Notes: generated from the sequence alone by a model not told the origin. A stretch of DNA of 64,000 nt from JAEXNA01 sp037968995 (GCA_037968995.1 JBBKWP010000282.1:1-64000), one strand, 5' to 3'; counted from the stretch's first letter, positions 41,687-51,040 are shown. Numbers and translations are program-made.

Positions 41687-42864
41687 CAAGAAGCCTGGGC
41701 GACTTGATTACGGCCACTCTCTTTGGCCTTGTAGAGCGCTTGATCGGCACGCTTCATAACTTTGTCCCAAGGTTCTGAGGAGAGGCCGGTGGCCACGCCG
41801 ATACTGACCGTGACGCCCACAGACGGTCGCTTCTTAGGAGCTTTGGATTTCTTGGAAGTGGCCTTCTTGGGTTTGGCAGCCGGACGGTTGTCGGATCGCA
41901 AGTATAAGGGTGACGACTCCACCAAAATTCGGATTCTTTCCAGTTCTTCTCGAATCTGATCGACGGTTTTGCCCGGAAAGAACAGGGTGAACTCCTCACC
42001 GCCGTATCGGTATGCTGTGCCGCCTTCTTTGACGGAAGCGATCCGGGCGGCCACCATTCGCAGGACTTGGTCACCGACTTCGTGTCCATGAGTGTCGTTG
42101 AACTTCTTGAAGTGATCAACGTCGACCATGGCCAAGGCGAACACCGGGCCCGTATCGTCAAGAGCCTCCACCAGCGCTCTACGGCCGGGAATCTCTGTTA
42201 ACTCATCGATGTATGCCAAACGAAAGCTGTGCTCGATCAAGCTCAAAAGGCAAGGCACCGTAAAGACGAGCGTCATCACGTGAAATCCAGTCACGGAAAA
42301 GCTGCTCGGGTCACGACCCAGAGTCAGGCCCAACAGAGTGCAACCCACCAGTGGCACCAGCAAGAGCGACTCCCGACCTCGACCGGATGTCTCCGCTCGG
42401 AAACGAAGAAAGAGGAGCGGTCCGCCCCACCCCAGCAAGGCCAAACCGACCCCGACCGTGGACCCGGTGTACTGAACGAGTACCGTGGCCACTCCAAGCG
42501 TCACAACCGCAGCCATTCCGCTCCATATGAGATTGACCATCTGGAAAAACTTTTTGTCTGGAGCGGCCAAAAAGACCAATCCAGCGGATAGGTAAGAAAG
42601 GCTCAGAAAATTCGCTTCAAGACCTTGTTCTGGAACGCATGGGAAAAGAAAGGAAAAGGCCAGAGTGAGTCCGGCTATGAACGCCGACCTAGAACGAGAA
42701 AATAGATAGCCAAAAAAGGCTACAGCGCCAACAAGCGCCGCGTGCAACCAAAAAATCTCTCCGCCAGCGAAGCCCAAGACCTGATCTTGATTCAGGACGG
42801 GGTGCTCTGTCAACAGATACACCATCGACGCTGGGCCTATCACTGATACAATCCATCTCCACAC
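41686..42864 (-). CDS. Membrane diguanylate cyclase (GGEEF) with basic insertion
   Basis: A 392-residue protein with about seven hydrophobic segments (residues 1-210) and a C-terminal GGDEF domain (about 225-390) carrying the intact GGEEF motif and AYIDELTEIPGRR, so it should make c-di-GMP from two GTP. Between the GGEEF strand and the last two strands is a Lys-rich insertion (about residues 325-345, KKATSKKSKAPKKR) that is unusual for the domain. The GTG start at 42864 lacks a clear ribosome-binding site. It is translationally coupled to the spermidine-synthase-like gene. Its partner effectors may include the PilZ protein at 61713, but that is inference. Confidence 0.87.
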   Translation of the reverse strand: MWRWIVSVIGPASMVYLLTEHPVLNQDQVLGFAGGEIFWLHAALVGAVAFFGYLFSRSRSAFIAGLTLAFSFLFPCVPEQGLEANFLSLSYLSAGLVFLAAPDKKFFQMVNLIWSGMAAVVTLGVATVLVQYTGSTVGVGLALLGWGGPLLFLRFRAETSGRGRESLLLVPLVGCTLLGLTLGRDPSSFSVTGFHVMTLVFTVPCLLSLIEHSFRLAYIDELTEIPGRRALVEALDDTGPVFALAMVDVDHFKKFNDTHGHEVGDQVLRMVAARIASVKEGGTAYRYGGEEFTLFFPGKTVDQIREELERIRILVESSPLYLRSDNRPAAKPKKATSKKSKAPKKRPSVGVTVSIGVATGLSSEPWDKVMKRADQALYKAKESGRNQVAQAS

Positions 42865-42924
42865 AAGGAAAAGGTTCGCTACACTATCAGAACAACGCTC
42901 CCCCGAAGAGGAAAGCCGCCAGAC

Positions 42925-43167
42925 TTACTTTTGAAAGAAAGCCGCGTTCACTTCCAAATAGTTCTCTTGTCCCTCGGGAATATCATCGTCTGGATAGATC
43001 GCCTCGACCGGACAGACCGGTAAACAGGCTCCACAATCGATACACTCCTCGGGATCGATGAAATACATTTCTTCGTCATCTTTGGAATGAATGCAGTCAA
43101 CTGGGCAGACTTCAACGCACGCTGCGTCTTTCACGCCCTTGCACGGTTCCGTAATTATATAAGTCAT
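42925..43167 (-). CDS. fdxA: 7Fe ferredoxin ([3Fe-4S][4Fe-4S])
   Basis: An 80-residue ferredoxin. Cysteines at 9, 17, 21, 25, 42, 45, 48 and 52 follow the pattern C-x7-C-x3-CP and C-x2-C-x2-C-x3-CP. Cys9, Cys17 and Cys52 match the ligands of the [3Fe-4S] cluster, and Cys21, 42, 45 and 48 those of the [4Fe-4S] cluster in Azotobacter-type 7Fe ferredoxins. An AGGAGG sits 5 bases before the ATG, a strong site. It follows the GGDEF gene's upstream region and is probably a separate transcript. It supplies low-potential electrons; its partner is not visible. Confidence 0.93.
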   Translation of the reverse strand: MTYIITEPCKGVKDAACVEVCPVDCIHSKDDEEMYFIDPEECIDCGACLPVCPVEAIYPDDDIPEGQENYLEVNAAFFQK

Positions 43168-43268
43168 CGCATCCTCCTAGTGGGTCAACCACTCTTCTAA
43201 CCTTTGTGTTGCCGACTGGTTCGCGATAGGGCCCGTCGGATTCCTTTTGCGTGCCAAGGGTCTCTTGG

Positions 43269-43607
43269 CTATTTTACCGTTACGGACTTGGTTACCCAAT
43301 CGAGATAGCTTTCGCTTCCCATTTCGACGGCCGAAAATAGAAGTTCCGGTTCGTCGTACGGGTGAATCTTTTCCACCACGGCTTTCACTTCGTGAATACG
43401 CTGTCGAGTGGTCTTCACCAGTAACAGGACCTCTTGGTCGTGACAGATCTCTCCTTGCCAACGGTACACAGACAGTAGTCCCGGCACGATGTTCACGCAG
43501 GCCGCAGCTTGTGCTTCCACCAAAGCATCCGCCAAAGCCAGCGCCACTTCTTGAGAAGGGCAGGTAATTTTACCGACAAGGTGATCGGCGGTCGAGATTA
43601 CATTCAT
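43269..43607 (-). CDS. cutA: CutA1-type divalent cation tolerance protein
   Basis: A 112-residue trimeric CutA1-type protein. The family segments CPSQEVALALA, ACVNIVPG, YRWQGEI and KIHPYDEPE are all recognisable. The family is conserved across life and is linked to copper tolerance in E. coli, but the biochemical role is unresolved. The start is the first ATG; the gene follows the short unknown gene at 43630 by 22 bases and may form an operon with it. Confidence 0.93.
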   Translation of the reverse strand: MNVISTADHLVGKITCPSQEVALALADALVEAQAAACVNIVPGLLSVYRWQGEICHDQEVLLLVKTTRQRIHEVKAVVEKIHPYDEPELLFSAVEMGSESYLDWVTKSVTVK

Positions 43608-43629
43608 CTAAAATGCTCCTCGCAGCCCT

Positions 43630-43893
43630 CTAATTTTCTGGCCAATCGCGGTCTTCTAGCGATCCGCTGTGGAGCCTATGCTCCTTGTAGCGCTTAGCGA
43701 TCTCGGTCCCAAGTTCTCGATGCAGATCGAAAACATCGCAGAGTTCGATCATCAATTCGATCAACTCATCCTTCTCGAGTCCGATGAAAGCGTTATAGAA
43801 TCTGGGATACTTCGCTTCGAAGAGGGCGACCAGGTCACTGGTCAATTCCCCCATTTCGCGCTGCAGTCGTTCATCTGATAGGGGCATTGCCAT
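43630..43893 (-). CDS. Small helical protein, function unknown
   Basis: An 87-residue helical, charged protein (DELIELMIELCDVFDLHRELG). No signal peptide or cysteine motif is visible. The ATG at 43893 begins the conserved-looking part; an open frame extends to 43986 but adds a low-complexity leader. It lies 22 bases upstream of cutA on the same strand and is divergent from rph. Family not recognised. Confidence 0.55.
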   Translation of the reverse strand: MAMPLSDERLQREMGELTSDLVALFEAKYPRFYNAFIGLEKDELIELMIELCDVFDLHRELGTEIAKRYKEHRLHSGSLEDRDWPEN

Positions 43894-44021
43894 GAAAGGT
43901 CGCTTTTCTAAAGTGCCCTCCTTCCCCTTCCCACACTCAGACGGGTGTTCAAGCGATCCTTGCCCCTTGACCGATATCCCGAGCAAAAGGGGGCCTCTAT
44001 GGGGTTACCGAAGTCGAGACC

Positions 44022-44771
44022 ATGGCTAGAACCAACGACCGCGCCGCGGATTCCCTACGACCTTGGACTTTTGAAACAAACTATCTGCCCCACGCCGAAG
44101 GGTCCGTAATGATCCACTCCGGAGTGACCCGCGTTTTGTGCGCCTGTACTATCGAAGAGCGTCAACCGGGTTGGATGAACGATCCTAAGAAGGGATGGGT
44201 GAAAGCGGAATACTCTATGTTGCCTTGTTCCACCCATCAACGCAGTCGCAGAGACCACAACAACTCCAACGGGCGCACCCATGAGATTCAACGCTTGATA
44301 GGGCGCTCATTGCGTGGCGCCACGAACCTGGAGCAACTCGGTCCCCGCACTCTCACCCTCGATTGCGATGTGATCGTGGCCGACGCCGGCACGCGCACCG
44401 CCTCGATCACTGGAGGCTGGGTGGCCTTAGTGCTCGCCTGTTCAGGCCTAGTGGAAACGGGAAAACTCAAGGAGTTGCCCTTTTCCCACCAGGTCGCGGC
44501 GCTCTCTCTGGGAATCGTGGACGGACAAGTGATGACCGACCTTGACTATCTGGAAGATTCGCGGGCTGGAACGGACCTCAACTTGGTGATGACTTCCGAC
44601 GGCGGGATCATTGAGATTCAGGGCACGGCCGAGGGGGGCAGCTTCAGTCGCCAACAACTCGACGGCATCCTCGATGCGGGATGGAAGTCCATGCAGATTC
44701 TCTTCGACTTGCAGCGGCAGGCTTTGCGAAAGGCCGGCGTCTCATGGAACGCCGTACCGGTTGGAACTTAG
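44022..44771 (+). CDS. rph: Ribonuclease PH
   Basis: A 249-residue RNase PH, a phosphorolytic 3'-5' exoribonuclease that trims tRNA 3' ends. Diagnostic sequences: GSVMIHSGVTRVLCACT (residues about 27-43), the QRSRRD segment near 68, GPRTLTLDCDVIVADAGTRT (about 106-125), VGIVDG-like ALSLGIVDG and NLVMTSDGGIIEIQGTAEG. Length and motifs match the family. Its start lies 128 bases from the divergent small gene at 43893. A dyad near 43970 is not convincing as an operator. Confidence 0.95.
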   Translation: MARTNDRAADSLRPWTFETNYLPHAEGSVMIHSGVTRVLCACTIEERQPGWMNDPKKGWVKAEYSMLPCSTHQRSRRDHNNSNGRTHEIQRLIGRSLRGATNLEQLGPRTLTLDCDVIVADAGTRTASITGGWVALVLACSGLVETGKLKELPFSHQVAALSLGIVDGQVMTDLDYLEDSRAGTDLNLVMTSDGGIIEIQGTAEGGSFSRQQLDGILDAGWKSMQILFDLQRQALRKAGVSWNAVPVGT

Positions 44772-44831
44772 ACTAGACTCACTTATGACGATGCACGACC
44801 ACCGCCCACACCCTTTTGAACGCATAGACAC

Positions 44832-45209
44832 TTGCGCTCCCTGACTCGTCTGGAGGCTCACTTCCTGCGATCGGTCACGAAAGCGGTTCGAGAACGGGAA
44901 GCAAAGCAGCTTCCAGTTTCTGAACTGTATCTTCTGTTCCCTGACGTTGGACCCGGACTGGAGTTGGCTCTCAGGATTCCCGGCTCTCCGCTTTTCTTCT
45001 TCAAAGTTCTCATCTACGGCACTCGGCCCGTTCGCTATCAACTCGAAAGTCGGGCGGGGACCTGGTCCTCGAAGTCTCGCAAACTCTGGGACCACTGTTT
45101 AGGGCCGCTGAGCCTGGTCAATGAGAAAAGCGGAATTCGTAAAAACCGCATGCAGCTTTTCTACGAAGTGACGTATCCCGAAGCTTTTTTAAAACGTCTC
45201 GGCGAGTAG
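44832..45209 (+). CDS. Unknown protein, small, downstream of rph
   Basis: A 125-residue protein starting with TTG at 44832 (an in-frame stop at 44817 excludes a longer form). It has alternating strand-like and basic segments (LYLLFPDVGP, SPLFFFKVLIYG, MQLFYEVTYP) suggesting a small globular alpha/beta fold. No motif is recognised. It lies 60 bases after rph and may be co-transcribed. Confidence 0.5.
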   Translation: MRSLTRLEAHFLRSVTKAVREREAKQLPVSELYLLFPDVGPGLELALRIPGSPLFFFKVLIYGTRPVRYQLESRAGTWSSKSRKLWDHCLGPLSLVNEKSGIRKNRMQLFYEVTYPEAFLKRLGE

Positions 45210-45261
45210 CCAAGGGGTTTAGGCCTTTGAACCCGATACCTCGGGATTGCCGCGTCAAACC

Positions 45262-46362
45262 CTATTCGGCGTCTGGTTCGCCCCAGACCACGTAAGTTTC
45301 CCGAGCCCTCTCGCGGACCTTTTTCTCCACTTGGCTCATACGAGTTTCCATCTCGAAGGCTTCGGAATGGCGGGCCGCGAGCCTCAGCATCTCCTGCGAA
45401 GCCTTCAGACAATTCAGGGTTTCGTGATGGTACGGACCCCGCGTCGAGAGACTGATCGTGAGAGCTTTTCGCAAGAGTTGCTCAGCGATGTCGAAGCTAC
45501 CAATTTCTAGGTAGAAACCCGCCAAGCGCCGGTGAATCTCACCGCACGACGCATTGAATGGGCCGAACAGACTCTCGCGCAGGTCTAGAGCCTGCTGAAA
45601 TGATGCCACAACCGCGGACGTCCGTTTCTGAGCATCCACCTTCGTGAATCCCGAGACTTGCCGAGCCGCGAAATACATGGCGGCCCCAAGGTCCCCCCGT
45701 AGGGCTAGAGATGACGACAGCCAGATGGACGAAAGACCCAGACCTTCGTCGAGAACCTCTTGAAAGTCGTCGAGCATCTGTTCACAGCGACTGAGTCGCT
45801 CTTGGCGCAGAGCCAAAAGGGCCGAAGTCAGAAAAAAGAGTGCCCGGCAGTTCGCGGACTGCGGCTCCAGCATCTGGACTCTTTTTAACAACGTTTCGGC
45901 CTGGCTGTCTCGGCCCTGGTCCGAACATAGGCGGGCATAGAGCAACAGGGCCTGGCAAAGCAATTCTTCGCAATGATTGACTTCCAATAGGGCGATGGCT
46001 TTGCCATACAACCTCCGAGCCTCTCCCCAACGACCCTCGTCGTGAAAGAAGCAGGCGGCGTTGAGCAAACCCTTAGCCATCAACGGACTTCGTCGGTCCA
46101 CGGCCTGGAAAATACGCAGCGCGATGTTGGAAAGGTCTTCCACTCGATCGCGTTGTCCTCGCAGACGCTGAATGACCGCTAAACTGGAAAGGGAAATTGC
46201 CAATCGGGGTTCGAACTCTCCGATCAACTTGGCTTTCGAAAGCCCCTCCCAGCAGATATCCTCCGCCTTAGAAAGTCGACCGTCGTGGAACGCTTTCTCG
46301 ACAGACCTTATCAACATACGCCAGTCGTGTTCTAGCGTTCTGGTTGTCTCACTACCTATCAT
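45262..46362 (-). CDS. TPR-like helical repeat protein
   Basis: A 366-residue protein made of paired helices with TPR-like patterns (about six repeats: EDICWEGLSKA, AKGLLNAACFFHDEG, WGEARRLYGKAI, and a clear pair at about 275-320). It has no signal peptide or membrane helix. Its first ATG is 3 bases from the start of the divergent RNase Z-like gene; a second ATG at 46317 is an alternative start. It resembles the N-terminal part of kinesin-light-chain-type TPRs. The function is unknown. Confidence 0.75.
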   Translation of the reverse strand: MIGSETTRTLEHDWRMLIRSVEKAFHDGRLSKAEDICWEGLSKAKLIGEFEPRLAISLSSLAVIQRLRGQRDRVEDLSNIALRIFQAVDRRSPLMAKGLLNAACFFHDEGRWGEARRLYGKAIALLEVNHCEELLCQALLLYARLCSDQGRDSQAETLLKRVQMLEPQSANCRALFFLTSALLALRQERLSRCEQMLDDFQEVLDEGLGLSSIWLSSSLALRGDLGAAMYFAARQVSGFTKVDAQKRTSAVVASFQQALDLRESLFGPFNASCGEIHRRLAGFYLEIGSFDIAEQLLRKALTISLSTRGPYHHETLNCLKASQEMLRLAARHSEAFEMETRMSQVEKKVRERARETYVVWGEPDAE

Positions 46363-46365
46363 GAC

Positions 46366-47400
46366 ATGAACAAACGAACACTTCCCTTTGAACTCAAACC
46401 CTCGGGCGGACCATTCGACGACCCCGCTCTTTTGGTCACCCCGAGCAATTCAGACCTCTCCATTCTTTTTGATTGCGGTACCCTTCACGGATTAAAAACT
46501 CGAGACCTTCAGCGAGTCCGCTGGCTCTTCTTGAGCCACCTTCATATTGACCATCTTATCGGCTTCGACCATCTCTTGAGAACCCGCCTATTCTCTCCGA
46601 TTCCATTAACCGTTTACGGACCACCGGGAACAGTGGATGTCATCGAGCACCGACTGCAGGGATACGCTTGGAATCTCACCAGCGGGTCTCCCTTCATCGT
46701 CCGAGCCCTAGAACTTCCGTGCTCCGTTTCTCTCAACGCCGAGTTCCGCTGTCACGAAAGATTCCAGCGCATTGAGATGCCCTCAACATCGGCCGGCGAG
46801 ATTCCGACCGAAGACGGCACCGTTCATCTGAGTGAACAACTCAGCGTAAAGTGTCATCATGTTCAACACGGAGTCCCATGTCTTGCGTTTCGTCTCGACC
46901 GCCAAACTCCTCGAAGATTCTCCCCCGAAACGGCCCGCCGTCTAGGACTTGCGCCGGGTCCGTGGGTCGGCCGTCTGATCGCGGGTGTTCCGACCGTCCA
47001 AACGGTCGAAGGTGTCGAGCGGGATGAGCATTGGCTCGAAGATAAGCTCTTGAGGCCCGGAGAGCATCATCGTGTTGGGTACCTCACAGACACCTTGCTC
47101 GATACCAAACTACTGAACCAGTTGACCGACTTTTATCGGCACGTCGATGTCTTGTGTTCCGAAGTCGCCTATCTCAAAGCGGAAAAAGACTTAGCCACTC
47201 AAAACCTTCACATGACGACCGAGCAAGTCGCTCGCCTGGCAAGCGCTTCAGAAGCCAAAGAACTCCGCCTGTTTCACCTCTCGCGACGCCACTGTGAATC
47301 CGGAAGCCTACCTCATCTTCTTGAGGTTCGGGATGGCTTTAGTGAGGCTCGGCTTCTGTCAGAACCAGCGGTTGAGAGCGATTTCGGACCTGAGCCCTAG
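46366..47400 (+). CDS. RNase Z-like metallo-beta-lactamase hydrolase
   Basis: A 344-residue metallo-beta-lactamase-fold protein. The motif HLHIDH (about residue 58) is the H-x-H-x-D-H zinc site, and a GYLTDT segment near 240 supplies another metal-binding Asp. A late HLSRRH segment (about 310) provides a further histidine. It differs from canonical RNase Z (H-x-H-x-D-H-x-x-G) in having no Gly after the motif and a longer insert, so tRNA 3' processing is likely but not certain. It starts 3 bases from the divergent TPR gene. Its stop abuts the serC stop (convergent, zero gap). Confidence 0.75.
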   Translation: MNKRTLPFELKPSGGPFDDPALLVTPSNSDLSILFDCGTLHGLKTRDLQRVRWLFLSHLHIDHLIGFDHLLRTRLFSPIPLTVYGPPGTVDVIEHRLQGYAWNLTSGSPFIVRALELPCSVSLNAEFRCHERFQRIEMPSTSAGEIPTEDGTVHLSEQLSVKCHHVQHGVPCLAFRLDRQTPRRFSPETARRLGLAPGPWVGRLIAGVPTVQTVEGVERDEHWLEDKLLRPGEHHRVGYLTDTLLDTKLLNQLTDFYRHVDVLCSEVAYLKAEKDLATQNLHMTTEQVARLASASEAKELRLFHLSRRHCESGSLPHLLEVRDGFSEARLLSEPAVESDFGPEP

Positions 47401-48516
47401 CTAACCGTTCTTCTTCTGAAACTCTTTCATGAAGCTGACCAGAGCGTCGACACCTTCGGGAGGAAACGCGTTATAGATTGAAGCGCGAAGCCCGCCGACG
47501 TCACGGTGCCCCTTGAGCCCGTCCATTTCGGCGGCATCGGCCTCCTTAATGAAAAGCTTCTCAAGGTCTTCGCTGGGTAGGCGAAAGGTCACGTTCATCA
47601 AGGAGCGATTGTCCTTCGCGGCGTGACCTCGATAAAATCCGCCACTGCCATCGATGGCGTCATACAGCACTCCGGCTTTCTTTTTATTCCTAGCGTGAAT
47701 AGCGTCCAGGCCTCCGATGTCATTCTTTAGCCAGCGAGTCACTTTCTCGATCACGTAGATGGAAAAGGCCGGCGGAGTGTTATACATGCTGTCGGCATCG
47801 GCCATAGCCTGGTAGTCTAGCATAGTGGGGAGGTTCTCCCCTTTCTTCTGTGCCAGGAAATCGGTGTCAATGATGACAATGGTGGCGCCCGCCGGGCCCA
47901 CGTTTTTCTGAGCCCCCGCATAGATCAAAGAGAAGTTCTCTGCCTTGAGTGGCCGGTGCAAGAAGTCCGAAGAAGCATCACATACCAAAGGAACATTGCC
48001 GGTACTGGGGTCATATCCAAATTCGACGCCTTCAATGGTTTCGTTACTAGTGATGTGACAGTACGATCCCGAGGTGACCGTATCGAAAGTCTCTTGGCTT
48101 GGGAGGTCGGAGAAGCCGTTCTTCTCACCGTCCCACAGGATGGAGACAGGCCCAATCTTCTTGGCTTCCTTTATGGCTTTCTTGGCCCAGGCTCCGCAAC
48201 GCAGGTATTGGGCTGGTGCATCAGCGGTCAGAAAATTCATGGGGATCATGGAAAACTGAGTACTCGCACCGCCCTGTAGAAACAGAACTTTGTAGCGGTC
48301 GGGAAGGCCGAGGAGATCGCGCAAATTCTGTCGAGCGCTCTCGATGATCGCCTCGAACGTCTTCGAACGATGGGAGAGTTCAAGGACCGACGCTCCGGCG
48401 CCCGGCAGACACATCATCTCGTCTGCGACTTCAGCGAGGACAGTCTCGGGTAGGACGGCGGGACCAGCGGAAAAGTTGAAAATTCGCTTCTTGGATTGGG
48501 CTTGTAAGGTACTCAT
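47401..48516 (-). CDS. serC: Phosphoserine aminotransferase SerC
   Basis: A 371-residue class V aminotransferase that makes 3-phosphoserine from 3-phosphohydroxypyruvate with PLP. FNFSAGPAVLP at the N-terminus, ELSHRSKTFE, and the PLP Lys in YAGAQKNVGPAG near residue 196 are diagnostic. The length is typical. The ATG at 48516 overlaps the stop of the second ligA (TGATG), so the two are coupled. Serine synthesis and DNA ligation are not an obvious functional pair. Confidence 0.96.
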   Translation of the reverse strand: MSTLQAQSKKRIFNFSAGPAVLPETVLAEVADEMMCLPGAGASVLELSHRSKTFEAIIESARQNLRDLLGLPDRYKVLFLQGGASTQFSMIPMNFLTADAPAQYLRCGAWAKKAIKEAKKIGPVSILWDGEKNGFSDLPSQETFDTVTSGSYCHITSNETIEGVEFGYDPSTGNVPLVCDASSDFLHRPLKAENFSLIYAGAQKNVGPAGATIVIIDTDFLAQKKGENLPTMLDYQAMADADSMYNTPPAFSIYVIEKVTRWLKNDIGGLDAIHARNKKKAGVLYDAIDGSGGFYRGHAAKDNRSLMNVTFRLPSEDLEKLFIKEADAAEMDGLKGHRDVGGLRASIYNAFPPEGVDALVSFMKEFQKKNG

Positions 48517-50852
48517 CACTCAAGATTCTCAAGGGCGCCTTCATCACCTTCCTGGGTTCCCGCAGGCGCCTCTTGGTAGATGAGTCGATATAGTTCTTGC
48601 TCGTCGAGAATCGAAACGCCCAAGTCTTCGGCCCTCTTCAATTTGGAACCGGCCTCGGCGCCTGCCAAAAGAAAGTCGGTCTTTTTGGAAACGGACCCCG
48701 TCACCTTGGCTCCGTGTTTTCTCAGCAGAGACGTCGCTTCGTCTCGAGTCAGTTTGGGGAGCGTTCCGGTCAGCACGAAGGTCTTTCCTGCGAAAATGTC
48801 GCTGCCACCTTCAGAATCCGTTGAGCGGTCGAGCTCCATGGTCAGTCCCGCGTCTTGCAGTTTGTCGACCATGGCTTGATTTTCCGCGTCATCGAAGAAC
48901 TCTCGCACACTTCTCCCGATTTCTGGTCCTATTTCGTGCACTCCGGAGATCTCTTCCACTGCGGCGGCTCGGAGCTTTGTCATGGAACCGAATCCTTCCG
49001 CGAGAACTTCACCCACGCGCCGCCCGACGTGTCGGATACCTAATGCTACCAGGACTCGGGAAAAGGGGCGGGTCTTAGCCTTCTCCAACTCGTCGACCAG
49101 CAGTTGTGTCCCCCGATCCCGCAAGCGAGACTCCTGACCGTTCTTATCTACAAAGACGATCTCATCGGTGAGACGCTGAGCCGTCAAACTGAACAGATCG
49201 CCAGCATCACGGATCAACTTCTCACTCACCAGAATGTGAACGAGTTTCTCGCCAAACCCTTCTATATCCAGGGCGTTACGACTGCAAAAGTATCGGATCG
49301 ATGCCTCCACCTGAGCCGGGCAGTATCGATTGGGACAGCGGGCGACGGCCTCATCCTCCGGCCGAACGACTGCCGTGCCGCACTCTGGACACCGCGTCGG
49401 CATGGCGAAGACGACTTCTGTGCCGTTACGTTCTTCGACCACCGGACCGAGCACTTCGGGAATCACCGCGCCGGCCTTATGAACCCAAACCCAATCCCCA
49501 ATCCGCAGGTCTTTACGAAGGATCTCGTCCTCGTTATGAAGGGTCGCTCGACTGACCTCCGAGCCGTCTACGAGCCTCGGTTCCAAAACCGCCACCGGCG
49601 TGAGGGCGCCGGTGCGTCCGACCGACACAATGATATCGGTGAGACGCGTACGCACTTGAGTCGAGGGAAGCTTGTAAGCGATCGCCCAGCGAGGACTGCG
49701 CGAGACTTGCCCCAAGGCTTCTTGCCAGGCTAAGCGGTCCACCTTGATCACGATACCGTCGACCTCGAAGGGAAGCTCGGACCGTTTGTCGTGCCACACC
49801 TTGCAGAATGCGATCACCTTATCGATGCCCGTGCATTTTTCCCAGTGATCATCCACGGGATATCCTAGAATTTTGAGTCGCTCAAGGCATTGAGAGTGAT
49901 ACTCACAGCCCTCGGCCATCTCTCCTTCCAATGAGTAGCAGAAGATGCGCAAGGGCCATTTCGCTGTTTCATAGGAATGCTTCTGTCGCAGCACCCCAGC
50001 CGAGCAGTTTCTAGGGTTACTGAACCCCCCTGCGCGAGGGGCCACGATCTGTTCTCTTTTCAACTGCTTGTTGACCGTGATCAGTTCCTTGATCTGACTC
50101 TGAAGAGCAGCCCTTCGCTCTTTGACATTATCATCGTCGTCGTTTAGGACCGCCTTAGCCCTCTTCAGGTCCTTGATGGTGGCTTTATTGCGTTCTAAAG
50201 TTTCGAAATTCTCGATAGCTTGGAGGTTTTTCTCCCGAAAATCCGTCCAGTTCATGTAGACTTCCCCACGAGCTTCGCCGCTCAACGAAGAGGTATCGCG
50301 TCCCTTGGGAGGCTCCAATCGTAGCGGTACTCCCCGTACGGTACGAATGTTTACAGTGATGTCGTCTCCGCGGCGTCCGTCCCCGCGAGTCGCTCCCAAC
50401 GCTAAAATCCCGTCCTCATACCGCAAAGAAACGGCCAGCCCGTCAAACTTGAGTTCCACAACATAGGGGATCTCTGAGCCGTCGTAGTCGTTGATGTCCA
50501 ACTCTCGAAGTCGCTTCTTTACTCGTTCGTCGAACTCGCGAAGTTCGTCATCGTCGAATGCGTTCCCGAGGCTCAGCATAGGACGGAGATGTTCCACCGC
50601 GGTGAAGCCATCCCAACGACCGGTTTCGGGAATGTTCTCCACACCGATTCTCTGAGTCGGCGAGTCAGCGCGGCGCAGTTCCGGGTACTTTTCTTCAAGC
50701 CTGCGCAGGCGGTGGAACATCTGGTCGTACTCGGAATCGGAAACCGTAGGAGCGGCCTCTATGTAATATCTGCGGTTATGCTCTCGCAACTCTTTGCTGA
50801 GATGCTCGACTTCAGCTTCTGCGACTTCAGGATCAAAGACTTGTTCTGACAT
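48516..50852 (-). CDS. ligA: NAD-dependent DNA ligase LigA (second copy, with insertion)
   Basis: A 778-residue NAD ligase, longer than the usual about 670. Catalytic Lys135 is in ELKFDG, the zinc finger has Cys488, 491, 506 and 511, the HhH region has GIRHVGRRVG, and a BRCT domain ends the protein with a charged tail. A charged coiled-coil-like insertion of about 55-60 residues (about 213-272) splits the adenylation domain just before the FSNPRN segment, where the first copy has a 12-residue loop. The ATG at 50852 is supported by GAGGTGG just before it; the upstream open frame to 51008 is excluded by a missing Ia start. It is coupled to serC. Two LigA genes in one genome are uncommon. Confidence 0.93.
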   Translation of the reverse strand: MSEQVFDPEVAEAEVEHLSKELREHNRRYYIEAAPTVSDSEYDQMFHRLRRLEEKYPELRRADSPTQRIGVENIPETGRWDGFTAVEHLRPMLSLGNAFDDDELREFDERVKKRLRELDINDYDGSEIPYVVELKFDGLAVSLRYEDGILALGATRGDGRRGDDITVNIRTVRGVPLRLEPPKGRDTSSLSGEARGEVYMNWTDFREKNLQAIENFETLERNKATIKDLKRAKAVLNDDDDNVKERRAALQSQIKELITVNKQLKREQIVAPRAGGFSNPRNCSAGVLRQKHSYETAKWPLRIFCYSLEGEMAEGCEYHSQCLERLKILGYPVDDHWEKCTGIDKVIAFCKVWHDKRSELPFEVDGIVIKVDRLAWQEALGQVSRSPRWAIAYKLPSTQVRTRLTDIIVSVGRTGALTPVAVLEPRLVDGSEVSRATLHNEDEILRKDLRIGDWVWVHKAGAVIPEVLGPVVEERNGTEVVFAMPTRCPECGTAVVRPEDEAVARCPNRYCPAQVEASIRYFCSRNALDIEGFGEKLVHILVSEKLIRDAGDLFSLTAQRLTDEIVFVDKNGQESRLRDRGTQLLVDELEKAKTRPFSRVLVALGIRHVGRRVGEVLAEGFGSMTKLRAAAVEEISGVHEIGPEIGRSVREFFDDAENQAMVDKLQDAGLTMELDRSTDSEGGSDIFAGKTFVLTGTLPKLTRDEATSLLRKHGAKVTGSVSKKTDFLLAGAEAGSKLKRAEDLGVSILDEQELYRLIYQEAPAGTQEGDEGALENLE

Positions 50853-50986
50853 AGACCACCTCGTAGACAGGGAATGCTTCTGATTTCCTGGTCTTGTGGC
50901 TCGAAATCCTTCCAGTGAACGCCCCGACAAGATTTTAAGGTCCATAATGGTCAACATTCCGGATTTGCCAGCTACGCTGGGCAAAC

Positions 50987-51018
50987 AAAAAAACCGCCGA
51001 GTCTGCACTCGGCGGTTT
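50987..51018 (-). terminator. Strong rho-independent terminator of the secreted-protein gene
   Basis: A perfect 12-bp stem (AAACCGCCGAGT/ACTCGGCGGTTT) with a CTGC tetraloop, preceded on the plus strand by an A-run that is a T-run on the minus strand. It lies about 25 bases after the stop of the gene at 51041. Confidence 0.9.
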
Positions 51019-51040
51019 CTTGGAAGTTCTAAACCCTAGT

